A DNA stretch of 30,125 nucleotides. Origin: a virus. The stretch lies in IMG/VR virus record IMGVR_UViG_3300030329_002948, positions 1-30,125 of that record. The stretch is one strand, 5' to 3'. The translations under genes and the position numbers were made by a program. The notes below the pieces were generated by a model. It was not told the origin of the DNA and searched no databases. It saw nothing but the letters and a program-made list of their open reading frames with translations. Positions 1 to 6,067 of the stretch are shown piece by piece; positions within the stretch are counted from its first letter, which is position 1; each line of letters opens with the position of its first letter.

Positions 1-986
1 TTGTGATTCAGGTAATGGAATATTGGAGACAAAAAGTTGATAGCTTGGCTAAGCCATTTAAAGTAGAAGAAATGGAATCTATAATTAACAGTTGCTATGA
101 AGGACATGGTGGTGCTGGATATAGATATGGTTGTGATGATACAATTAAAGATAAACTATGTAAAAATACATGTGTATTATTTAAAGCTAAAAAGTCTCAA
201 TCAGTTATGACAGCTACAGATATGGATAAAGTAATGTCTGAATTCTATACTACAGATCAAAAACCATTAGACCTAGGTTCTATGTATGGACAGAGATTTC
301 CTGTATATCCTGGAGAAGTAGTGATAATACAAGCTCCTCCTAAATCTATGAAAACTATGTTATTACAAAATTGGGTTAATTATTTCAAAAAGCCAACATA
401 TTTCATGGAAATGGAGATGTCACCAAGACAAATATGGTCTAGATTTGTTATGATAGAAAGAGGTTGGAAAGAAGATGAAATAGCAGAGCATTATAAATCT
501 ATGCGTAATGGTATTACTAAAGATTTCTCATGGTTAACTGTAGATTATGGATCTTGTTATCCTACAGAATTACAGAAAAGAATATCAATGCTTCCTGTAA
601 AACCTGAAATAGTAGTAGTAGATCATATGGGTTTATTAAGATCGCAGCAGAGAGATAATAATATGAAAGTAGAAGAGGCTTCACAAGGACTAATGGAATT
701 AGCAGTGCAAAATAATATAATAGTATTTGCAGTAAGTGAAATAACTAAACAAGCTTTTCATGAAGGTATGAATATGGCTTCAGCTAAAGGCTCATTTAGA
801 GTAGCATATAATGCAAATAAACTTATATCTATAAATCCCATTAAGAATACTACTGGGCAGATTGCACAATTGCATGTTAAGTCAGAAGCAAATCGTGAAA
901 GAGAAACCCTTGACGTAAAGTTGTGGGTAGAAGATGTTAGAATAACTGGAACGGAGGTACCTGCCTATGAGCAAGTCACTAGTTGA
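1..986 (+). CDS. Primase-helicase, C-terminal part (DnaB-like RecA-fold ATPase), truncated by the window edge
   Basis: The frame is open to the left edge, so the GTG at position 3 is probably not the true start and the N-terminus, perhaps a primase domain, lies outside. Numbering from that GTG, four cysteines (C31, C44, C53, C57, with GYRYGCDD around the second) look like a metal or Fe-S site of the kind seen at primase/helicase junctions. A RecA-like ATPase follows: Walker A-like APPKSMKT (111-118), FMEMEMSP (134-141) matching the catalytic-glutamate motif of DnaB helicases, Walker B VVVD (204-207), and a later FAVSEITKQ in the sensor position. The likely role is 5'-3' unwinding at the phage fork. 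The Walker A lacks both usual glycines. The 3' end overlaps the next gene by 20 bp, suggesting one operon. ATPase fold is confident; exact helicase type is inferred. Confidence 0.78.
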   Translation, partial: VIQVMEYWRQKVDSLAKPFKVEEMESIINSCYEGHGGAGYRYGCDDTIKDKLCKNTCVLFKAKKSQSVMTATDMDKVMSEFYTTDQKPLDLGSMYGQRFPVYPGEVVIIQAPPKSMKTMLLQNWVNYFKKPTYFMEMEMSPRQIWSRFVMIERGWKEDEIAEHYKSMRNGITKDFSWLTVDYGSCYPTELQKRISMLPVKPEIVVVDHMGLLRSQQRDNNMKVEEASQGLMELAVQNNIIVFAVSEITKQAFHEGMNMASAKGSFRVAYNANKLISINPIKNTTGQIAQLHVKSEANRERETLDVKLWVEDVRITGTEVPAYEQVTS

Positions 987-1458
987 AATAACTCGCGATC
1001 TAGTTTTAGCAAGGAACGAATATGAAATATTCAACGAAGAAGACCTCATGGCGAGAGTTGACGAATTATATACAGAGCTCCATAAAAAAGAAGATGGAAT
1101 TTTCTGGCTATATAAAGAGTCTGAAAAAGAGATTTCGCTATTTGAGGAGCAAATCCAGAAACTGAAAAATCATACAGCTGTAATGAAAAGAGCTCAGGAA
1201 AGATTAAAAATGCTTGTAATTAGTTCACATAATGAGCTAGGTTTACTACCAAAGCATTCTGATTTTAACCCTATTAAGATAGCTAAATCAGCTGGTAAAG
1301 TAGACATAATTTCAGAAGAAGATATTCCAGAAGAATATTACATAGAAGTGATAACAAGAAAACTAGATAAAAAGAGGATCCTCGCAGAACTAAAGGAAGG
1401 TAATAGAATTCCTGGAGTTAGGCTTGTCAATAACTCTTACGTTAGAGGATTAAAATGA
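967..1458 (+). CDS. Siphovirus Gp157-like protein
   Basis: This 163-residue protein matches the layout of the Siphovirus Gp157 family. It has an acidic helical N-terminus, a long charged coiled coil (about residues 25-85, with EKEISLFEEQIQKLKNH), then a C-terminal beta-rich part with PEEYYIE, a KLDKKRI helix and GNRIPGVRLV near the end. The family is found in phage replication/recombination modules and its molecular role is unclear; older notes link it to phage resistance. A GGAGG site at 954-958 precedes the ATG at a good distance, supporting this start although it overlaps the helicase gene. Its stop TGA overlaps an ATG (ATGA, 1455-1458). The position beside a helicase and upstream of a nuclease fits a replication/recombination operon. 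Family call is from remembered pattern. Confidence 0.72.
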   Translation: MSKSLVEITRDLVLARNEYEIFNEEDLMARVDELYTELHKKEDGIFWLYKESEKEISLFEEQIQKLKNHTAVMKRAQERLKMLVISSHNELGLLPKHSDFNPIKIAKSAGKVDIISEEDIPEEYYIEVITRKLDKKRILAELKEGNRIPGVRLVNNSYVRGLK

Positions 1459-1459
1459 A

Positions 1460-1630
1460 TTGCATCACCCCCATGAGCACAGAAAAGAAGTATTTCTTGA
1501 AGAATATCGTAACCTTACGGTAGGTTACAGAGATAAGAAATGCGCATTAAATGCTTCCAATAATGGAGATTGTTGGTGGGTGTATCAATTCTTAATGTAT
1601 AACCCAAATAGAATGGTAGGAAGATGGTAA
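1460..1630 (+). CDS. Possible 56-residue protein, TTG start
   Basis: A 57-codon frame starts with TTG about ten bases after AGAGGA (1445-1450) and ends with TAA at 1628-1630. The deduced protein begins MHHPHEHRKEVFLEEY and ends YNPNRMVGRW; it has several His and Trp residues and two Cys, with no family I recognise. The composition looks protein-like. Against it are the non-ATG start, a 7-bp hairpin in its middle (1509-1528) and a stop codon buried in the long stem of the 1616-1710 element. A competing ATG at 1455, coupled to the previous stop, gives only 22 codons in another frame. The stretch could be non-coding structured RNA instead. Confidence 0.35.
   Translation: MHHPHEHRKEVFLEEYRNLTVGYRDKKCALNASNNGDCWWVYQFLMYNPNRMVGRW
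1509..1528 (+). repeat. Perfect 7-bp inverted repeat (hairpin)
   Basis: GTAACCT and AGGTTAC flank the 6-base loop TACGGT. It lies within the possible TTG-started ORF and about 90 bp before the larger structured element. No T-run follows, so it is not a standard terminator. Confidence 0.5.
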
Positions 1631-1710
1631 TACTAGGGAGAGTCAAACCTGGATTATTTGCTGGTAGTATGAACTAAACCAGCCTCAATCAATAGTGTTA
1701 CCATTCCTAC
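1616..1710 (+). other. Candidate structured RNA element (Y-shaped long hairpin)
   Basis: The outer arms pair over 18 base pairs: 1616-1622 with 1704-1710 (7 bp), a two-base GA bulge at 1623-1624, then 1625-1635 with 1693-1703 (11 bp, one G-T wobble). Inside is a second stem-loop: 1660-1664 with 1679-1683 and 1665-1668 with 1673-1676, loop ATGA. The two stems enclose about 33 unpaired bases rich in A and G. The element ends 4 bp before the strong AGAGGAG ribosome site of the next gene. There is no T-arm consensus, so it is not a tRNA, and no T-run, so it is not an ordinary terminator. It may be a leader, a processing site or a small phage RNA. Pairing is seen directly; function is unknown. Confidence 0.5.
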
Positions 1711-1713
1711 ATA

Positions 1714-1722
1714 AAGAGGAGA
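1714..1722 (+). promoter_or_regulatory. Strong ribosome binding site
   Basis: AGAGGAG lies just upstream of the ATG at 1727 and is among the best Shine-Dalgarno sites in the left arm. It supports the reality of a 53-residue gene, and its position immediately after the structured element suggests the structure could affect initiation there. Confidence 0.7.
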
Positions 1723-1726
1723 TAGT

Positions 1727-1888
1727 ATGCCAGAAACTAAAATAAAACCTAAAAAAGTTGCAACCCCTAAATGGAGCTTAAGTCAAGATGATTATCTACA
1801 TCTACTTAGATCTATTGAGCAAAATTCTCAAACTATAACTGTATTATTGCAGGATGTAAAGAGAATTAAAACTAGGATGGGCTTATAA
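1727..1888 (+). CDS. Small hypothetical protein, 53 residues
   Basis: It starts with ATG behind AGAGGAG and ends with a TAA whose last A is the first base of the next ATG (TAATG, 1886-1890), so the two genes are translationally coupled. The protein has a basic, lysine- and proline-rich N-terminus (KIKPKKVATPKW) followed by a single predicted amphipathic helix (LHLLRSIEQNSQTITVLLQDVKRI), spaced like a short coiled coil. It is soluble, with no signal or membrane segment. I do not recognise the family. Its place between replication genes and its good ribosome site make it a real small early protein, possibly an oligomerising or accessory factor. Confidence 0.68.
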   Translation: MPETKIKPKKVATPKWSLSQDDYLHLLRSIEQNSQTITVLLQDVKRIKTRMGL

Positions 1889-2145
1889 TGAAAAAGCCAG
1901 AAAATAAAAAGAAACTTGGCTATAAGCAGTTTGAAAGCTTATTAGCTGAAGCGCATAGAAAGATAGAAATATTATCTACTAGTTTTCATGAACTTCAGAC
2001 ATTCTTTATAGGATATATAGAATATAATGAAGATAATGTCAAGTTTAATAGCTGGATGCAAAAAAGATTAAAGGAGTTAGCTGATGAAGCACGAAGAAAT
2101 GACAAGGCTAATGAGTCACATCTGGAAGGAAGTCGAACAGACTAG
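1888..2145 (+). CDS. Hypothetical helical protein, 85 residues
   Basis: This highly charged, all-helical protein has a lysine-rich N-terminus (MKKPENKKK). Its middle helix contains HELQTFFIGYIEYNED and the C-terminal helix contains WMQKRLKELADEARR. It has no cysteine, no membrane segment and no recognisable catalytic motif. Translation is coupled to the gene before it through TAATG. Its last 62 bases also encode the start of the next gene in another frame, an unusually long overlap for this window. Codons in the shared part include an AAGGAG (about 2069) that serves the next start. Function unknown; it is probably an early accessory protein. Confidence 0.65.
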   Translation: MKKPENKKKLGYKQFESLLAEAHRKIEILSTSFHELQTFFIGYIEYNEDNVKFNSWMQKRLKELADEARRNDKANESHLEGSRTD

Positions 2146-2407
2146 AGATGCTGGCCAGAAAGAATATGCACATGAAGTAAATAATGTATTTGCAAACTTT
2201 GAAAGAGTTGGTAAGGCATTAAATATTACTCCAGATAAAACCTTAATGGTATATCTTTTAAAGCATATTGATGGAATAACTGCCTACTTATCTGGGCATA
2301 AATCACAAAGAGAAGATGTTCGAGGGAGGATAAAAGATGCAATAGTGTATCTTATGCTTCTCTGGGCCATGATAGACACAAAGGAGAAAAATGGCAAAGA
2401 AATATGA
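2084..2407 (+). CDS. Nmad1/DUF6378-like all-alpha protein
   Basis: The 107 residues follow the pattern of small phage helical proteins of the Nmad1 (DUF1599) / DUF6378 type: an N-terminal helix, a KEYAHEVNNVFANFERVG segment, a KTLMVYLLKHIDGI helix and a C-terminal DAIVYLMLLWAMID helix resembling the family's 'D-x-x-x-Y-x-x-L-L' ending. Relatives are associated with phage nucleotide modification or MazG-like pyrophosphohydrolase folds. The acidic E-x-x-E plus D metal site expected of active MazG enzymes is not clear here, so activity is not claimed. The start follows AAGGAG with good spacing inside the preceding gene. A role in nucleotide metabolism during replication is an inference from family resemblance. 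Confidence 0.5.
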   Translation: MKHEEMTRLMSHIWKEVEQTRDAGQKEYAHEVNNVFANFERVGKALNITPDKTLMVYLLKHIDGITAYLSGHKSQREDVRGRIKDAIVYLMLLWAMIDTKEKNGKEI

Positions 2408-2588
2408 AAAAATAGGGTATGGATTTGTAAGTAAAAATCCTAAGCACACACCTAATAGTAAATATCCAATGTTTACTGGTGATGTAGTAATTAACGATGA
2501 GAAAATAAACCTGGCTATGTGGAGGAAAGCAGATTATGGAAAAGAAGCATTCTCAATCCAAGCAACAAGGGTTACAGAAGAGGAATAA
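2391..2588 (+). CDS. Small conserved phage-type protein, 65 residues, possibly a compact beta fold
   Basis: AAAGGAGA sits directly before the ATG. The sequence shows alternating short strands: GYGFVSKNPKHTPN, YPMFTGDVVINDEKI, NLAMWRKADYGKEAFSIQAT. The order 'N-x-K ... P-x-x-x-G-x-v ... W-x-K ... G-x-x-x-x-S-I' is one I associate with a widespread family of small uncharacterised phage and proteobacterial proteins. The pattern could suit a minimal OB or SH3-like barrel, but that is only inferred. It overlaps the gene before it by 17 bp. A single-stranded DNA or nucleic-acid binding role would fit the operon but cannot be shown from sequence. Confidence 0.6.
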   Translation: MAKKYEKIGYGFVSKNPKHTPNSKYPMFTGDVVINDEKINLAMWRKADYGKEAFSIQATRVTEEE

Positions 2589-2634
2589 ACCTGTACCTTA
2601 TATAAGATATAATAAAAAAACAGAGGAGTGGACT

Positions 2635-2865
2635 ATGAAAGCAAAATATATAGATACTCCAAAAGAAGTTAAATTGGAAATGAATAAAAAACAATTGGAT
2701 TCTGTAGCTAAATTAGTAGCCTATTTATATCATGATCTAAAAGAATATTATATGAATACCTCTTCCGATCAGAGGAAAGTTCATATATATAAAGACTTAC
2801 AAGATATAGATCAATGGTTAACAGTCCAATATAATAAGCTTAGAGATGAAAAAGAAAAAGAATAA
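2635..2865 (+). CDS. Hypothetical helical protein, 76 residues
   Basis: The open frame reaches back to an ATG at 2536, but that start has no good ribosome site and would overlap the preceding gene by 53 bp. The ATG at 2635 follows GAGGAG at an ideal distance, so I take it as the start. The product begins MKAKYIDTPKEVKLEM, continues with a long helix (NKKQLDSVAKLVAYLYHDLKEYY cut by a polar turn) and ends in a charged coiled-coil-like tail (KLRDEKEKE). No family is recognised. It overlaps the nuclease gene by 20 bp. Probably a small accessory protein of the replication/recombination operon. Confidence 0.6.
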   Translation: MKAKYIDTPKEVKLEMNKKQLDSVAKLVAYLYHDLKEYYMNTSSDQRKVHIYKDLQDIDQWLTVQYNKLRDEKEKE

Positions 2866-3229
2866 TCCAAGAGCAAGTAAAGCTAAAGGTCGGAGATTAC
2901 AAAACTTTGTAAGAGACATGTTAAGAGAAATATATCATCAATTACATCCAGATGATATACAATCTCAAACCATGGGCATGGGTGGTGAAGATATTGTTAG
3001 AACACCAGCAGCGAAAAAAGTTTGTAAATTTAGCTTTGAATGTAAGAATGTAGAGAGAGTGCAAATATGGAAGGCTATTGAGCAATGTGAAACTAATAAG
3101 CCTGACTGTAGTGCGCCAGCTATAGTCTTTAAAAAGAATGGCAAACAACCATATGTAGCAATACCATTTACAGTATTCTGTGACATGTTACATGCAGATA
3201 ATGAAAGGTCGTTAAGTGATAATCAGTAA
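2846..3229 (+). CDS. PD-(D/E)XK nuclease, Holliday-junction-resolvase-like
   Basis: The 127-residue protein is the length of a single-domain phage or archaeal resolvase. It has a lysine-rich N-terminus, a KAKGRRLQNFVRDML helix (residues 12-26) in the position of the resolvase 'kGrr-x-E' helix, the catalytic aspartate in GGEDIV (D49) and the E-x-K pair in FECKN (E65, K67), followed by a helix (WKAIEQCE) and a strand (APAIVFKKNG). This is the order D ... E-x-K of the PD-(D/E)XK fold. The first acidic residue of the usual helix is replaced by Gln (Q19). Likely roles are resolving branched DNA before packaging or processing recombination intermediates. It begins inside the preceding gene, with a weak ribosome site. 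Confidence 0.72.
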   Translation: MKKKKNNPRASKAKGRRLQNFVRDMLREIYHQLHPDDIQSQTMGMGGEDIVRTPAAKKVCKFSFECKNVERVQIWKAIEQCETNKPDCSAPAIVFKKNGKQPYVAIPFTVFCDMLHADNERSLSDNQ

Positions 3230-3419
3230 AGAAGTCTTTAATAAAATAAATACTGTTAATAAAAATCTAGTTAAACTTTCTCGTTATAATCATGAGGATG
3301 GTGGTGATATTCTCTTAAAAACACTAACTAATGATTTAGCTTTTATAGTTGCCAAGATCAATGAAACATACGAAACATTGAATACAATTATAAGTGAAAA
3401 CGTTAAAGAAAAAGACTAG
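3216..3419 (+). CDS. Hypothetical coiled-coil protein, 67 residues, GTG start
   Basis: Starts with GTG at 3216, overlapping the nuclease gene by 14 bp, with AAAGG about eight bases upstream. The protein is helical and charged, with heptad-like hydrophobic spacing (FNKINTVNKNLVKLSRY and FIVAKINETYETLNTII). No membrane segment or motif is visible and no family is recognised. It is the last gene of the left arm; its TAG (3417-3419) overlaps, on the opposite strand, the stop of the 880-residue gene, so the two convergent genes share the palindrome CTAG. A small oligomeric early protein is likely. Confidence 0.6.
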   Translation: MIISKEVFNKINTVNKNLVKLSRYNHEDGGDILLKTLTNDLAFIVAKINETYETLNTIISENVKEKD

Positions 3420-6058
3420 AATCTATCGAGGGATTTCATAATGGAGTCCCTCGAATACTTGCTCTTATTGTAATCTCTTGTTCTACCAGCTGGTTTTTTA
3501 CCAGACATTGTATCTAAAGCTTTCTTTCTAAGGCTTCTAGTTTTTAAACCCATTGTAGTTGTTCCTGGGTATAAACCAAGTTCTGCTCTTATAGCTTGCA
3601 TTGCACCAAAATCTCTAAGAGAAGGTAATGTTCTTCTAAGAAGTCTTTCTCCCTCAATGCTAAACATACCTCCAACTTCTTTAGCAAACTCTTTATCATC
3701 TATTCTATCATATTCTTTCATTCCCATGAGCCACCCTGCTGTACTTTCTTCATCTGCTAAAAGGTTCCAATATCCAGCAGCCGCCCCTAGATTGTGAAGT
3801 TCTATTAAATCAGATATAGGTACTGAGCCTATAGCTCCAGCTATCCCTTTGCCATAAAATGCTTCTCTTTTTTCTTCTTCATCTCCAAATAGAAATTTAA
3901 TAAATTCTAAAGATCTATTTAAGGTATCATTCTGTATATAGCTAGTAAGATTAACATCAGTTACAACACTAGCTAACTCTGTCAGTCCGCCTAATAAAGC
4001 CATTCTCACTATTCTAGCCCCTTCTTCACCTGTATAATCTCCAGCTTTAAAGGCTCTACCATAATCTTTTACCATTTGAGTTTGGAAATTAGCAAATGAA
4101 AACGCATAATGTGAAAATTGTCCTAATATAGCTCCAGGTTTAGATTGTATGAGACCAGCTTTACCTATTGGAGAATATTCAAAGTGAAGTAATGATGTCA
4201 TTTTAGCTGCATAATTTCCAGCCATAGTATACATATCTTCTAATTCTTTTGCATCTGTAACTCCAGCATATTTATCAGTCTGTTTTAATTGGTCTATTCT
4301 TTTGTTAAAGGCAACCCTAAATGTTGATTGCCTATTAGAATTTTCAGCCAATTGCGTAAAGATAGATGATGCTTCAGATGTTTTCATTCCAAGTTTAGTA
4401 AGCTTTTCTAATATTGTTTCTTTATCTTTAAATGAAAGATTCCCATCTTCATATTTAATACCATGTGCTACTAAATCTGCAGCTGTTACAGCTCCCTCTG
4501 TTACCTTAGAAATATCTAAAAATTTTAATCCATGTTTATGTAATTCAGTATCCATTGCATTCTTATAATCATCATTTCCATTATAAGCTTTTCTAGCATC
4601 TAGCAATGCTTGTGTTCCAAAATATTGCCAATTTAAAAGTCTTTGAGTTGCATTTCTAATGGCGCCTCTAAGAGAAAATCCTAACTTAGAAGTAAACTGG
4701 ATTGATGTTATAAGTCTAAAAAGATTATCTGATGTGCTATCAGTATCTATTCTATTTCTTTTTAAAGATTTATCACGCATATCATTAAAGATATCTAGAT
4801 ATACTTTTGCAGCATCTCCTTCTTTTCCATCATTCTTAAATGCTACATTAGTAAGCTTTTGTAGACCTTTAGTGTATGCTAAGTCAATAAAAGAACTGTG
4901 ATTAAACTGTAATACTTGTTCTATATATTTAGATGCATATAGGACTGGATTTCTAGAGAAAAATTCATTAACTTCTGTTCCCCTAGCTTTAAGCCTTTGA
5001 ATTAAATTAGTATTAATTTCTTTAGTTTTACCTATATATTCATTTAATATATTATCTCTTTCTGAATTAGATTTAGATGCATTCATTCTATCTCTTATTT
5101 CTAAAGATTGACCTAATATATCTAATATGTAATGAGGTATATATCCTTCTTTAGAATTTTCTAGCTGAGTAGATATCTTATTATATTCATCTATCAGACG
5201 AGTAGCTGTTTTACTTTCTTTGCCATATTTTAATTTAATAGTTTCAGATAAATTATTTATAGATTGAATTAAACTTGTTTGTGCTTCTGCTTGGACACCA
5301 TTCCATTTAGAAGCAGCATTGTTAATTCTATTTATATATGCAGGACTTACTTTCTCACCTCTATATTTATGTCTTAATGCTATATCATTTCCAGCTACTA
5401 CTCGATCTATAAAATCTTGAAATACTGAACCTTCATTCTCTAAAAATTGAAAAAGCTCTGCCATTTCATTCTGAAAACTTTCTCCTTGAGCTTTCTTTTT
5501 TATCAATGCTTTTTCTTTATTGTTCAGTGTATTAAATAATTTATTAGCTTTCATCTTGCCTTTTGCATGATTCATTCTAATTATATCTTTCATTTGATAA
5601 CTGCCTTTAGAGACATTATCTGTTGGTGATCCTTGAAATTCCATAATAGCAAGTTTTAAATCTGATAACATATCACCATAATTTGACATCATAACTGCAG
5701 ATCTTCTATTTCTAAATTCATTAGCATTAACTAGAGTTTCATAAAAATCTTTTGTAACAGGATTTCTCATGTTCTTAGCTTGACCAACATAGAAGTTTCT
5801 TAAAAATTTATTACTTAATGCTCCAGGATTTTGTAAATCTCTTTCTAATGTGTCAATAGCAACATTCATTTTTTTATAATCTTTAGCATTAAGATGGTCT
5901 CCAGCCATAAAAACTTTTCCAGTAGAAGCTTCAAATAATTTTTTAAATGCACTTTTATCATTAGTAAAGCCCCATTTCTCTAGAACTTTAGAATCTATCC
6001 ATTTGTTTAAAACTTTATCTGATTCTTCCCATATTGCAAATTTCTTACCGCAAGGCAT
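3416..6058 (-). CDS. Large virion-associated protein (giant-protein C-terminal-like module), 880 residues
   Basis: A long, largely helical protein with no enzyme motif that I recognise. About residues 455-480 read TSKLGFSLRGAIRNATQRLL, and the last third has a glycine-rich amphipathic stretch (ARIVRMALLGGLTELASVV) followed by GKGIAGAIGSVPISDLIEL and a basic tail. This 'R-N-x-T-Q' plus 'G-x-x-x-G-P/S-x-x-D' arrangement is what I remember from the C-terminal parts of giant phage polyvalent or internal virion proteins, so it may be a separated module of the gene upstream. It follows that gene by 9 bp; the TAGGAG containing the upstream stop is its ribosome site, giving tight coupling. A virion-borne ejection component is likely, by position and composition only. 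Confidence 0.55.
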   Translation of the reverse strand: MPCGKKFAIWEESDKVLNKWIDSKVLEKWGFTNDKSAFKKLFEASTGKVFMAGDHLNAKDYKKMNVAIDTLERDLQNPGALSNKFLRNFYVGQAKNMRNPVTKDFYETLVNANEFRNRRSAVMMSNYGDMLSDLKLAIMEFQGSPTDNVSKGSYQMKDIIRMNHAKGKMKANKLFNTLNNKEKALIKKKAQGESFQNEMAELFQFLENEGSVFQDFIDRVVAGNDIALRHKYRGEKVSPAYINRINNAASKWNGVQAEAQTSLIQSINNLSETIKLKYGKESKTATRLIDEYNKISTQLENSKEGYIPHYILDILGQSLEIRDRMNASKSNSERDNILNEYIGKTKEINTNLIQRLKARGTEVNEFFSRNPVLYASKYIEQVLQFNHSSFIDLAYTKGLQKLTNVAFKNDGKEGDAAKVYLDIFNDMRDKSLKRNRIDTDSTSDNLFRLITSIQFTSKLGFSLRGAIRNATQRLLNWQYFGTQALLDARKAYNGNDDYKNAMDTELHKHGLKFLDISKVTEGAVTAADLVAHGIKYEDGNLSFKDKETILEKLTKLGMKTSEASSIFTQLAENSNRQSTFRVAFNKRIDQLKQTDKYAGVTDAKELEDMYTMAGNYAAKMTSLLHFEYSPIGKAGLIQSKPGAILGQFSHYAFSFANFQTQMVKDYGRAFKAGDYTGEEGARIVRMALLGGLTELASVVTDVNLTSYIQNDTLNRSLEFIKFLFGDEEEKREAFYGKGIAGAIGSVPISDLIELHNLGAAAGYWNLLADEESTAGWLMGMKEYDRIDDKEFAKEVGGMFSIEGERLLRRTLPSLRDFGAMQAIRAELGLYPGTTTMGLKTRSLRKKALDTMSGKKPAGRTRDYNKSKYSRDSIMKSLDRF
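3426..3454 (-). terminator. Possible terminator of the minus-strand transcript (weak)
   Basis: TCGAGGGA (3426-3433) and TCCCTCGA (3447-3454) form a perfect 8-bp stem with a 13-base loop. On the minus strand it is followed, 11 bases on, by a T-rich run complementary to plus 3404-3414. It lies within the last codons of the 880-residue gene. The long loop and the gap before the T-run make it weak, but no other stop signal is visible where the two arms meet. Confidence 0.3.
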
Positions 6059-6067
6059 TATAATCTC

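Noticed and set aside
1616-1710. tRNA gene, because a 7-bp acceptor-like stem closes a 95-base fold
   Set aside because: No T-arm consensus (GTTCRA), no anticodon arm in the right place, and the stem continues for 11 more pairs beyond a two-base bulge.
2536-2634. Upstream ATG at 2536 as start of the gene ending at 2865
   Set aside because: It lacks a good ribosome site and overlaps the preceding gene by 53 bp; GAGGAG before the ATG at 2635 is far better.
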